A DNA stretch of 64,000 nucleotides from Allobaculum mucilyticum. Its GTDB lineage: Bacteria > Bacillota_I > Bacilli_A > Erysipelotrichales > Erysipelotrichaceae. Of this stretch, positions 36,327 to 44,976 are shown one piece after another (position 1 is the first letter of the stretch; each line of letters starts with the position of its first letter). A program made the position numbers and the translations under genes. The notes below the pieces were generated by a model. The model saw only the letters and a list, made by a program, of their open reading frames with translations, did no database searches and was not told where the DNA came from. Where the stretch lies: the NCBI RefSeq assembly GCF_022701195.1, contig NZ_CP078089.1, positions 1,426,001-1,490,000 of the forward strand, given 5' to 3'.

Positions 36327-38267
36327 TTATTCGACAGGAACCTGTCCGGCATCTGCACCCGGATCAAATGTGTTTCCCGGATCGACAGGAACTTCTTCGC
36401 CAAAGGATCCGCCTGTTCCATCCTGTCCCGGATCATAGGGGATATCCTCAATCGGCTCTGTGCCTGAATAGCCTGGATCCTGAACAGGTGTCTGCTGGTT
36501 TCCGGCATTTGGATCATAGTTGCCATAGCCGTAGCCGTATGGATCATACGGAACCGGCTCCTGATCAGGGGCTTCGCTTTCGTTCTGGTTTTTCTGGGAA
36601 CCGGTCGAATAGCTGGTATCTGTCGATGGTTCAGGAATTTCCGGTTTTCTTCCGCGGATGACGTCTTCAATCAGCTCGTGCGCGGTCTGTACGTTGCTTT
36701 CGTAAACCAGCGTGACATAGGCATTGGTTCCCAGCGCTGCACAGAATTCGGTTGAGCTGTCGCCAGCCAGTGCATAGCTCTGGATGTTCCAGCTTGGGAA
36801 GGAGCTCACTTCCAGACGGATCAGTTCACGGATCTGCTCAGAAGGCATGTTCGTGGTAAACGCGGTAGAAAGAGCACGCAGGAAAGCCGGATAGCTGAAG
36901 AGCATGGACGGGTTGAGCATCGATTTGAGGATGGCTTTCATGACAATCTGCTGATTTTTAATTCGCTGGTTGTCGCCGTCCTGATAGGCATGACGTTCTC
37001 TGGCAAACGCAAGAGCACGCTCGCCATCGAGATGGTTGACGCCCTCATGTACGCCTTCAGTGCCGTTGGCATAGAACGTTTCAACTTCCAGTCCCGGTTC
37101 AACTTCAACATCGATGCCGCCGATCGCATCAACGACGTTGATCAGCGAGCTGAAGTTGACCTGAACGGTGTAATTGATATCGATATCCAGGAAGTCTTCA
37201 ATCGAAGACTCGGTTGTTCCGATGCCGTAAATACCTGAATGGGTCAGCTTGTCCATCTGACCAGCGGCATAGCCGCAGGCCTGCGCATTTTTCTTGCAGG
37301 AGAAGCTCATATAGGCATCACGCGGAATGGAGACGAGCAGGACTTCATGCGTCTGCGGGTTCACCGCTGCGAGCATGTTTACGTCCGCTCTGGATTTTGG
37401 ATTGAGCGTTCCGTAGCTGTCTGATCCGGAGATCATGACCACAAACGGATCCTTGGTGATGTCATCCACTTCATCCGGTTCATTGCGGACGTCTTCAGGG
37501 ATGTCTTCATAATAGATATACTGATCTACCGTATCGGTAAAGGTAGTCAGCGCATTGTACTGGTTCACATCATCGGCTGCTTCAAGCAGATCGGCATGAT
37601 ACTGCTCCGGCAGAATGATGGCATCAACGACGTTGTCATAGAGAGCCGTAACCAGGGTAAACTGATCGGCATACTCAACCGTCTCGGCATCTTTCATGCC
37701 GGAATTTTCAAGCTGTCTGAGCGCATTTTCAGTTCCTTCGGGATCAAGCGCCTGAACGGTACCGATCTTCTTGCCGGACAGATCTGCAGGCGAATGGATC
37801 TCTGAAACCTTCATGGCATAGGTTGTGACTGTAACAGCCATTTTTTCAGAAAGAGCTGCGGCTTCATTAGCAATCGCATCATTGGTTCCATCATCTTCAT
37901 TGCTGCCATTGCCGTTAGATCCGGAATGAGACGGCCGTCTGGACAGACCGATCGCTGAAAAGAAATCAGAAGTCGCCTGGATATAGTAGCCGCCCACGCC
38001 AAGTCCTGCACTAAGGGCCGCACAGAGAATCATGATCAGCACGCGCTTCCATGTATCTGTTCTGCGGCGGAACATGCCCCAGATCAGGCAGAGAATCAGG
38101 ATCAGAATCAGGCCGCCGGCGACAAGAATCTGCGCATCGCTGAAAATCTGCACTGCCCAGGCTTCATAGAGCAGGTAGGCAAAGACAGCCAACAGAGCAA
38201 TCGTAAGAATCCATGCAGTGACTTTGACCGGTGTCGAAAGTCTCTGTCTTCTTTTTGGATGCCTCAT
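36327..38267 (-). CDS. LytR-CpsA-Psr family protein with an N-terminal solute-binding-like domain
   Basis: Enzyme family that attaches anionic polymers or polysaccharides to peptidoglycan, 646 residues, outside face of the membrane. Three membrane helices lie in the first 100 residues. Residues about 140-265 (SPADLSGKKIGTVQALD and NVVDAIILPEQYH) resemble a periplasmic-binding-protein fold; this occurs in some LCP proteins of Bacillota. The LCP domain (about 275-510) has SRADVNMLAAVNPQTHEVLL, SIPRDAYMSF with the phosphate-binding Arg, and HLDGERALAFARERH. The last 90 residues are Pro/Gly/Asp/Tyr-rich and look disordered. GGAGG precedes ATG 38267. Single gene. Confidence 0.92.
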   Translation of the reverse strand: MRHPKRRQRLSTPVKVTAWILTIALLAVFAYLLYEAWAVQIFSDAQILVAGGLILILILCLIWGMFRRRTDTWKRVLIMILCAALSAGLGVGGYYIQATSDFFSAIGLSRRPSHSGSNGNGSNEDDGTNDAIANEAAALSEKMAVTVTTYAMKVSEIHSPADLSGKKIGTVQALDPEGTENALRQLENSGMKDAETVEYADQFTLVTALYDNVVDAIILPEQYHADLLEAADDVNQYNALTTFTDTVDQYIYYEDIPEDVRNEPDEVDDITKDPFVVMISGSDSYGTLNPKSRADVNMLAAVNPQTHEVLLVSIPRDAYMSFSCKKNAQACGYAAGQMDKLTHSGIYGIGTTESSIEDFLDIDINYTVQVNFSSLINVVDAIGGIDVEVEPGLEVETFYANGTEGVHEGVNHLDGERALAFARERHAYQDGDNQRIKNQQIVMKAILKSMLNPSMLFSYPAFLRALSTAFTTNMPSEQIRELIRLEVSSFPSWNIQSYALAGDSSTEFCAALGTNAYVTLVYESNVQTAHELIEDVIRGRKPEIPEPSTDTSYSTGSQKNQNESEAPDQEPVPYDPYGYGYGNYDPNAGNQQTPVQDPGYSGTEPIEDIPYDPGQDGTGGSFGEEVPVDPGNTFDPGADAGQVPVE

Positions 38268-38773
38268 ACAGTTTCCTCCAGTTCAAAAAACATTCGTGAA
38301 CGATTGTAACATACAAAAATATGAAAAATACCGGTACTCAAAGCGGAAAGGCCGTGGAACAATCCCTCAGTCCATCTTTTTTTCACAGCTCTGGGCAATT
38401 CGCGTGCAGATCCCTATTTTTTTGATATCAGTCACAAACTGTCAAAGAAATCACGCAATTGAACTTCTTCTTTTCGTCGAAAAGAAGAAGTCTTTTTTCA
38501 GGCAGTATGAGTAATATCGATCGGTTTCCGGTCGAATTTTCTGTCAGTCTTTCTATCCATAGCAGACTTCTGTAAAAGGAAATGAAAAGCGGCGTCCGGT
38601 TGGTATGACCAGCCAGGGCGCAGCTTGCTTTGTGTTCAGTGCTTTCTTCTTTTCTATATTCTTCTTTTCTCTGCTCTCTTATCTCTTGTCTTCATGATTC
38701 AGCATAAGGAGATGCGGGCAGAAACCGGATCAGCAGAGCGAAGGGCTCTGTGATGATCAGGGATCCCGGCTGA
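38268..38773. other. 506-bp intergenic region with a terminator-like hairpin
   Basis: No gene seen. ACTTCTTCTTTT and AAAAGAAGAAGT at 38463-38491 form a hairpin followed on the plus strand by CTTTTTT. No rightward gene leads into it, so it either ends the leftward gene at 38774 from its opposite strand or closes a small unannotated rightward transcript. Confidence 0.45.
38303..38311 (-). promoter_or_regulatory. extended -10 promoter of the LCP gene
   Basis: On the minus strand TGTTACAAT matches an extended -10 element (TGnTAnAAT), 36 bp before the ATG. The -35 region is weak, as is usual with an extended -10. Confidence 0.5.
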
Positions 38774-39199
38774 TCAGACGGATGCTGCGCCGATCACCGA
38801 CTGGGCAATCTCCCAGATTTCCTTTACGGAAAGAATGATGCGCAGAGAGTACAGCGAAAACTCGAGGCAGCAGGCACCCGCAAGATTCATAACAATTCCG
38901 CAGCAGGCCAGAGCCAGAAACAGAATCTTTCCGGTTTTTGAGACGGAAGGAAGAAACAGTCCGACAATCAGAAGCGCTTCAAAGGCTGCCAGTGCAAGGA
39001 TGGCAAGAAGCAGCCACACGTTCAGCACGGTTTTGAATGTGACCAGCAGCTCATAGATCAGAAAAAACAGGGAAAGAGCGAGCAGTACGGTCAGAATGAT
39101 GGAACCGGCAAGCATCGCCGCTGAATTCTTATTATTCGGAGCAGCCGGGGCATGCGGAGCATAGCCGCCCGGGTTATAGCCTGAATTGGGTGAATACAT
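38774..39199 (-). CDS. four-helix membrane protein with a Pro/Tyr/Gly-rich N-terminus
   Basis: 141 residues, start at 39199 behind CAGGAGG. The N-terminal 27 residues (MYSPNSGYNPGGYAPHAPAA) are typical of small Bacillota membrane proteins with a disordered PGY-rich head. Four membrane helices follow at about 28-50, 58-82, 88-112 and 115-130. No catalytic residues or known family are visible. It stands alone between the glycerol kinase and LCP genes. Function unknown. Confidence 0.65.
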   Translation of the reverse strand: MYSPNSGYNPGGYAPHAPAAPNNKNSAAMLAGSIILTVLLALSLFFLIYELLVTFKTVLNVWLLLAILALAAFEALLIVGLFLPSVSKTGKILFLALACCGIVMNLAGACCLEFSLYSLRIILSVKEIWEIAQSVIGAASV

Positions 39200-39332
39200 G
39201 ATTGTGTCCTCCTGTCTGAATGATTCGGATACTGTTTCAGAATAGCACCGTCAGGAAGACGCATCGATGCTAAAAAGAAATCCGGCACTCTTTTTTCAGA
39301 AAGCAGTATTTTATGCGCAGGTTCTGTCCGTT

Positions 39333-40838
39333 TTATTCCGTTCCTTCCGGATGGAATGTGCGGCAGGCATGCAAAGCGCTCTTCCAATTTTTGTATTCGC
39401 GCTCCATTTCCTGTTCATTGCGCTGCGGCAGAAACCGGCGCTCCACTTCAATTTTCAGATCATCCGGTGTCCAGAATCCGCAGGCCAGTCCGGCAAGAAA
39501 TGCGGCGCCAAGGGCGGTCAGCTCATTGATCTGGTAGCGGTCCACTTCAATCTGGCAAAGATCCGCCTGCATCTGCAGCAGGAAATTATTTGCGGCTGCA
39601 CCGCCGTCGACTTTCAGAATGCCGATTGGAATTCCCGAGTCTGCCTCCATGGCATCAAGAACATCTCTGGACTGAAAAGCCATGCTCTCCAGTGCAGCCC
39701 GGGCAAGTTCATTGCGGCCTGTACCAAATGTCAGACCGAAAATTGAAGCTCTTGCTTTTTCATCCCATTCCGGGGCGCCAAGTCCGACAAAAGCCGGAAC
39801 AATATAGACGCCGCCGGTGCTTTTTGCTTTAAGTGCCATCTCTTCAGTCTGGGAAACCGCATCAAAGAGATGCAGTTTATCGCGCATCCATTTGAGCAGC
39901 GATCCGGAAACGAAGATTGAACCTTCCAGCGCGTAAGTAACTTCATCGCCGATTTTCCAGGCAATGGTGGAAAGAAGGCCGTGCTTTGAACGGACGATTT
40001 CATCGCCGGTGTTCATCAGCAGGAATCCGCCGGTTCCATAGGTGTTTTTCGCCATGCCTTTTTCCAGACACAGCTGACCGAACAGGGCAGCCTGCTGGTC
40101 GCCGGCCATGGCACAGAGCGGAACTCTGGCACCAAAGAAGGCATGCGGCGATGTCGTTCCGCTGACCTGCGAAGTCGAAACGATTTCCGGGAGGATGGAG
40201 CGCGGAATATTCATCCGCTCAAGCAATTCATCATCCCAGCAGACATGTTCAATATCGCAGAGCATCGTACGGGACGCGTTGGATGCATCGGTAATATGGA
40301 GTGCGCCGCCGCTGAGGTTCCAGACCAGCCAGGTATCCATATTTCCAAAGAGAAGATCGCCCCGTTCCGCTTTTTTGCGGGCGCCGGGGACATGTTCAAG
40401 AATCCAGGCGATTTTGGATGCAGAGAAATACGGGTCGATGCGCAGACCGGTTTTCTGACGCACGATCGGTTCAAGTCCTTCCGCTTTCCAGCGATCGCAG
40501 ATCTCTGTGGTCTGTCTGGACTGCCAGACGATGGCTTTGTACACCGGCAGGCCGGTCCGGCGATCCCAGAGAACCGTCGTTTCACGCTGGTTGGAAATGC
40601 CGATTCCGGCAATCCGTTCCGGTTCAACGGCAGCCCGGTTGATGACTTCCGCCAGTACATTCAGTGTGTCGTACCAGATCTCCATGGCATCCTGCTCAAC
40701 CCAGCCGCTGCGGGGATACTCGACCGATCCCTCCTTCTGCGCACTGGCTGCAATCTTCCGGTCATGATCAAAAAGAATGGCTCTTGTGGATGTCGTTCCA
40801 TGATCAATTGCCAGAATATAGTCTTTTCTGTCCGTCAT
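39333..40838 (-). CDS. glpK: glycerol kinase
   Basis: Phosphorylates glycerol to glycerol-3-phosphate with ATP; cytoplasmic, 501 residues, normal length. FGGY-family marks are clear: AIDHGTTSTRAILFDHD (ATP), GISNQRETTVLWDRRTG (glycerol site), YGTGGFLLMNTG, and KVDGGAAANNFLLQMQADL. AAGGAGAAG precedes the ATG at 40838. No glpF or glpO lies next to it. In Bacillota GlpK is often activated by HPr-His phosphorylation; the HPr kinase gene lies at 59865. Confidence 0.97.
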   Translation of the reverse strand: MTDRKDYILAIDHGTTSTRAILFDHDRKIAASAQKEGSVEYPRSGWVEQDAMEIWYDTLNVLAEVINRAAVEPERIAGIGISNQRETTVLWDRRTGLPVYKAIVWQSRQTTEICDRWKAEGLEPIVRQKTGLRIDPYFSASKIAWILEHVPGARKKAERGDLLFGNMDTWLVWNLSGGALHITDASNASRTMLCDIEHVCWDDELLERMNIPRSILPEIVSTSQVSGTTSPHAFFGARVPLCAMAGDQQAALFGQLCLEKGMAKNTYGTGGFLLMNTGDEIVRSKHGLLSTIAWKIGDEVTYALEGSIFVSGSLLKWMRDKLHLFDAVSQTEEMALKAKSTGGVYIVPAFVGLGAPEWDEKARASIFGLTFGTGRNELARAALESMAFQSRDVLDAMEADSGIPIGILKVDGGAAANNFLLQMQADLCQIEVDRYQINELTALGAAFLAGLACGFWTPDDLKIEVERRFLPQRNEQEMEREYKNWKSALHACRTFHPEGTE

Positions 40839-41023
40839 CGTCTTCTCCTTCTGTTGGTATCCGGGCTGCTTTTTTCAGCCCGCCGGCTTATTTTCTATGA
40901 CTTGCCGACATGAATCTGCTTCTTTGATTGTAACCAGATTCCTGGCTGTACAGAACCGGGAATCGTCTGCATCAGATTCCGTTCTGTTTGCATTCTGTTC
41001 AGGGCTGTGTCTGTCTGAGGTGT

Positions 41024-41329
41024 CTATTCTTCCAGCGTTTCCAGCAGAAAGCTGACTGGCCGGAAGCCGTCTGAACAGGAAACCATCGCGGTTCCTGGCT
41101 TTTTCATCCATGCCCCGTAAAGACGTTCTGCTCCATGGCTCAGTGCAAAGACATATGGATAGAGATCGTTCCAGGCAGAGGGGCAGAAGCCTTCCGGACA
41201 GGCAGCTTCATGGCTGATCCAGCTCTGCCCGATCTTTACGCAGCATGGATTTTCCTGGGGCAGTTCAAACTGTTCCATCAGTTCAGTGTGGACGGCTCTT
41301 ACCATCGCGGTAATCTTTATATCCTTCAT
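41024..41329 (-). CDS. TIGR04076-type small protein
   Basis: 101 residues, cytoplasmic. It has the family layout: an opening strand (DIKITAMVRAVH), CCVKIGQSW, then CPEGFCPSAWNDLYPYVFAL and PGTAMVSCSDGFRPVSFLLE. The conserved cysteines suggest a metal or redox site, but the family has no assigned function. The ribosome site before ATG 41329 is weak but present (AGAGAAG). Single gene. Confidence 0.75.
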   Translation of the reverse strand: MKDIKITAMVRAVHTELMEQFELPQENPCCVKIGQSWISHEAACPEGFCPSAWNDLYPYVFALSHGAERLYGAWMKKPGTAMVSCSDGFRPVSFLLETLEE

Positions 41330-41399
41330 AATTCTTCTCTTTCTGTTCCTGGCGTCTTATTTTCTGCGCTTTATTTCTCTGTGCTTCAGTTTCTTCGCT

Positions 41400-41615
41400 T
41401 TAATCTTTTCGTTTCACTTTCACGACAACAGCGCCGACTGCACAGATCAGCGCCGGAAGCAGAAATTCAAGGGCCCGGGCTGCCAGAAGCACCCAGAATG
41501 GCAATGGATCAGCAGACGTATAGCTGCTGGCATCGGCTGTGATCGCAATCAGAAAGCCAAGCGTGCAGCATCCTGCTGCAATCAGAAGCAGCGTTGTGCT
41601 TTTCCATTTTCCCAT
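41400..41615 (-). CDS. small two-helix membrane protein
   Basis: 71 residues, start at 41615 close behind AAAGG. Two membrane helices (about 6-26 and 40-66) are separated by a short outside loop, with basic ends MGKWKS and KVKRKD that place both termini inside. No family recognised. It lies directly upstream of the TIGR04076-type gene in the same direction and may share its transcript. Confidence 0.55.
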   Translation of the reverse strand: MGKWKSTTLLLIAAGCCTLGFLIAITADASSYTSADPLPFWVLLAARALEFLLPALICAVGAVVVKVKRKD

Positions 41616-41819
41616 TACCTTTCACCTGCCCTTTCTGCCCTGCGCCCCGCTTTCACACGGAGCTTTTCTGGTCGATTTCTGTTTCTATTGTGCACGCAGA
41701 AATCGATATTTTTGTACTTCACTGTCTGCAATGAAAATTCTGAACAGTTCTGGCGTCCTGCCCTGCTACTCTTGAAAAAGAAAAAGCGACTGTCTGAAAT
41801 GGGCGTGGAGAGAAGACAA

Positions 41820-42395
41820 ATGACTGAACAGAAACTGATCGATCCGGCTGTAGATAAGAATGAAGATAAAAATATAGAAAAGAACACGCTTGAGATGGAG
41901 CGTGCCAGAGAAGCGGATCTGGAGCAGATCTGCACGTTTTATCAGCGTGTCATTGCAGATCTTGAACGCCGGACGAACTACCCGCTCTGGACCTGGGGCG
42001 TTCATCCCTCTGCACCAATGCTCAAAGAAGCTCTGGAAAGAAATGAGCTGATGCTTCTTAAAGAAAACGGACAGATGATTGCCTGTGCCATGATCAATCC
42101 GGAACTTGAAGGCGAAGAGCAGATTGACTGGAACGGCAGTTCTCCACTCTGTATTCACCTGCTGGCTATTGATCCAGCCCTTGGAAAAAGAGGACTGGGT
42201 GCACAGTTTGTTTCCATGCTTGTCGAGTGGATCCGGCATCAGGGAGCAGATTCCATCCGGCTGAATCTGATAGAAGGAAACCTTCCGGCAAGACATGTCT
42301 ATGCACAGAACGGATTTATCTCGAAAGGGCACATCACGATTCTTCTTGATGATGAGGGCGAACTGCCTTTTGAAATGATGGAGCTCATCCTCTGA
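41820..42395 (+). CDS. GNAT-family N-acetyltransferase
   Basis: 191 residues from ATG 41820, behind GGAGAGAAG; the frame is open further upstream but that part has no ribosome site and is not protein-like. The GNAT fold is clear: READLEQICTFYQRVI (alpha1), LLAIDPALGKRGLGAQFVSML with the acetyl-CoA loop R/Q-x-x-G-x-G/A, LNLIEGNLPARHVYAQNGF and a final strand. An unusual 30-residue acidic leader precedes the domain. Substrate unknown. It reads rightward, 87 bp before the VTT-domain gene. Confidence 0.85.
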   Translation: MTEQKLIDPAVDKNEDKNIEKNTLEMERAREADLEQICTFYQRVIADLERRTNYPLWTWGVHPSAPMLKEALERNELMLLKENGQMIACAMINPELEGEEQIDWNGSSPLCIHLLAIDPALGKRGLGAQFVSMLVEWIRHQGADSIRLNLIEGNLPARHVYAQNGFISKGHITILLDDEGELPFEMMELIL

Positions 42396-42482
42396 TCCGT
42401 TCATCCCCCCCAGATTTAGCTGTCTGTCTATTTGGACAGGCAGAGAGGGCGAAAAATTTGAACCATCTACTAAAATGGAGGC

Positions 42483-43238
42483 ATGAAACCAGATGTCTCC
42501 GATTCTTCTAACCGCCAGACTCCGTCTGCTTCTGCCGGTGAAAAACAGACGACCGATGCCGAAAAAGCTGCCAGTCAGAGTTCTTCTGCTACAACGTCAG
42601 CAGCCGCCACAGCGAAAACAGCCGATGAATCTGCTCTGAAAAAGGGAGACGCCGTTCGAAAACGCAATCAGATCATCTCGATTGTCTGCGGCATCCTGTT
42701 TTTCGTATTCCTGATCTGGGCGCTTCGCTCAGGTGCCTTTTCGGATACCGACAAGATTCAGAAAATGATTGAACAGGCCGGCGTATTCGGTCCGATTCTG
42801 TTCATTGCGGTGAGTGTCTTTACATCCTATATTCCGATTATCCCTATGGGTTCGATGGGCTCCATCGGCATCGTGCTCTTCGGCCCACTGATGGCGTTCT
42901 TCTACAACACGCTCACATCCTATATCAACTGCATTCTCGCCTTCTGGCTTGCCCGCCATTATGGAACGAAAATGATTTACCAGATTGCCTCGCCTCAGAC
43001 GGTGCAGAAATATGAAAACATGCTCACTCGAAGCAAACGCTTTGAGCTGGTTTTCTTCATCTGGATGATGATGCCGGTTTCGCCTGACCTTCTGCTGTGC
43101 ATGCTTGCCGGGCTGTCTTCCATGAAAGTCTCGCACTTCCTTTTTATCATTCTCATCAGCCGTCCGTTCTCTTCCTGGTGCTATTCCACCGGACTGCTGA
43201 AAGTCTTCACATGGATCAGAAATGCTCTTCACCTCTAG
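42483..43238 (+). CDS. TVP38/TMEM64 (VTT-domain) membrane protein
   Basis: 251 residues. The first 60 are a disordered Ser/Thr/Ala-rich cytoplasmic head. The membrane part (about 62-250) contains FVSVFTSYIPIIPMGSMGS-like re-entrant loop residues (residues about 110-130), a central FWLARHYG with the family Gly, and MMPVSPDLLLCMLAGLS, the second conserved loop. DedA/VTT proteins scramble lipids or support undecaprenyl-phosphate recycling and membrane homeostasis. GGAGG lies only one base before the ATG at 42483, so the true start may be slightly different. Confidence 0.85.
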   Translation: MKPDVSDSSNRQTPSASAGEKQTTDAEKAASQSSSATTSAAATAKTADESALKKGDAVRKRNQIISIVCGILFFVFLIWALRSGAFSDTDKIQKMIEQAGVFGPILFIAVSVFTSYIPIIPMGSMGSIGIVLFGPLMAFFYNTLTSYINCILAFWLARHYGTKMIYQIASPQTVQKYENMLTRSKRFELVFFIWMMMPVSPDLLLCMLAGLSSMKVSHFLFIILISRPFSSWCYSTGLLKVFTWIRNALHL

Positions 43239-43270
43239 GTGAGGGGCATTTTTTCAGGTCTGCGCAAAAA

Positions 43271-43310
43271 ATCCCCGGTTTCTGTTCTGTCTTGCAGAGA
43301 AACCGGGGAT
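43271..43310. terminator. bidirectional terminator between converging genes
   Basis: ATCCCCGGTTTCT and AGAAACCGGGGAT form a 13-bp perfect stem. It closes the VTT-domain gene from the left and the sirtuin gene from the right. Confidence 0.8.
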
Positions 43311-43338
43311 TAGCTGTATGGCTGGAAAACCATCCTGT

Positions 43339-44225
43339 TTACCTTTCCTGATCTTTCTTTACATCTTCCTTTAATTCTTCTAATGCGTCGGCGATATTTT
43401 CACGGATGCAGATCGACTGGCTGCTGATTTCTTCAGGAACATAAGTATCCGAATTATTGATGCAGGCATATACGGCGTTTGGGTTCTGTGCTGTCATCTG
43501 CCAGAACGGATATTTGATAATCCCCGGCGTATTGGCACCGACACCAAGTTCGAGAAACAGAATTTTCTTTCCTTTATGCGCTCTGACAAATTCCTTATAC
43601 CGGTCTGATACCGGTCTGCCGCTGCATACCATCCGGCATCCTGTACAAAGGTATCGTCACAGCGCAGGTTCATCGTCATCGGTTTGCCGCAGACGGGGCA
43701 TTTAGGAATCAGATCCGATGGGATTTTCATGCCCTTCTGCTCTTTGACCATCTTCCGGACGATTTCTTCATTGTCATACGTCTTTTCATGGCAGGGCGTG
43801 GAGCACTGAAACAGGCCATAATCGCCCTGGGTATAGAACAGTCTCTTTTTATCAAAACCGGCAAGCTGAAACTGATGATCCACGTTTGTAGTCAGCACAA
43901 AATAATCTTTGTCTTTTACAAGATCGAGAAGATCGGTATATGGCTTTCCCGGAACTGTGTCATAGCGGTTGACCAGAATCTGTCTCGACCACCAGGCCCA
44001 GAACTCTTCCAGGGAATCGTAGGGGTAGAAGCCGCCGGAATACATATCGGTAATGCCGTACTTCTGATGAAAGTCCGAGAAATACTTCTCGAAACGCTCC
44101 CCATCATAGGTCAGTCCGGCAGCCGTCGACATGCCCGCTCCGACCCCGATCAGAATGGCATCAGCTTTTTCGAATTCATCTTTCAGTCTTTCGATCTGTT
44201 TCGAGCAGCTTTCTGTAGATGTCAT
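43339..44225 (-). pseudogene. class M sirtuin (SirTM), frameshifted by an 11-bp tandem duplication
   Basis: SirTM-type protein ADP-ribosyltransferase, NAD-dependent, normally paired with a macrodomain hydrolase. From ATG 44225 the first part has ILIGVGAGMSTAAGLTYDG (NAD loop) and FVLTTNVDHQFQLAGF, where TTNVD replaces the TQNID of deacetylase sirtuins as in SirTM. CPVCGKPMTMNLRCDDTF is the cysteine region. At 43597-43618 eleven bases are repeated and the frame shifts; this reading would stop at 43494. The remaining part, KKILFLELGVGANTPGIIKY and the C-terminus to 43339, is intact in the other frame. Removing one copy gives WYAAADRYKEFVRAHKGK, the expected junction. The start overlaps the end of the macrodomain gene by 50 bp. 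Confidence 0.88.
43597..43618. repeat. perfect 11-bp tandem duplication inside the sirtuin gene
   Basis: ATACCGGTCTG occurs at 43597-43607 and again at 43608-43618. The extra 11 bases cause the frameshift; loss of one copy restores the protein. Confidence 0.95.
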
Positions 44226-44970
44226 AGTCCTCTTCCTTGAACACATTAAAAATCACCTCGATTTTGCTTGAAGTCTGCTTTCTGTATTCCTTTACGGTAT
44301 TCACCGCGATTTCTGCTGCTTCCTTATGGGGAAAGCGGAATTCTCCTGTCGAGATGCAGCAGAATGCCAGACTTTTCAGTCCATGCTGGTCAGCCAGCTC
44401 AAGACAGGATCTGTAGCAGTCGGCAAGCTGGTCGCGGTCTTTCTGTGTAACAGCCCGGCCAACGATTGGTCCGACAGTATGCAGAACATACCGGCTTGGC
44501 AGATTGTAGGCCGGCGTAATTTTCGCCGTGCCTGTTTCTTCTTCGTGACCCTGTCTGTCCATCAGCTTTGCGCAATCCAGGCGAAGCTGAACGCCCGCAT
44601 AGGTGTGAATCGCATTATCAATCCACTTGTGATTGGGGTAAAAGCAGCCAAGCATCTGACTGTTTGCGGCATTCACAATTCCATCGCACTCCAGGGTGGT
44701 TATATCTCCCTTCCACAGATACAGCCCATCCTGTACTGGCTTCAGATCCGAAAGGTGCGTAATGCCTTTCTCGTGCAGTTCATCCTGTAAATACGCATTC
44801 TGCACGGCCAGAAAATCCTGGGAGACAGGCCAGGGCAGGCGGACATTGAACAGAGCACGAAGGAGCTCTTTCTGTTCCTGTTCGTTTTCTGGAATTTTTA
44901 TATCTGAATACTCCGGCTATTCGTTTAACAGCGCCAAGATTAAGTATTGTCTTCGTTCATCCTGTGTCAT
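44176..44970 (-). pseudogene. macrodomain protein-ADP-ribose hydrolase, interrupted by an in-frame TAG at codon 18
   Basis: Zinc-type macrodomain enzyme that removes ADP-ribose from protein, partner of SirTM. The natural start is ATG 44970 (MTQDERRQYLI) behind AGAGGTG, six bases after the preceding gene. Codon 18 is TAG (44917-44919) where relatives have Gln in LLNEQPEY; a C-to-T change of CAG explains it. Beyond the stop the frame is intact: PENEQEQKELLRALFNVR, DITTLECDGIVNAANSQMLGC, CFYPNHKWIDNAIH with the metal-binding Cys/His, LHTVGPIVG and FCCISTGEFRFP. A GTG at 44805 could restart translation and give 209 residues that keep the macrodomain but lack the N-terminal helices. Whether that form is made is unknown. 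Confidence 0.85.
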
Positions 44971-44976
44971 CGCTTA

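Noticed and set aside
13405-44919. Stop codon reassignment (TAA or TAG read as sense)
   Set aside because: Many intact genes here end with TAA or TAG at the expected length, so general recoding is excluded; only local read-through remains possible.
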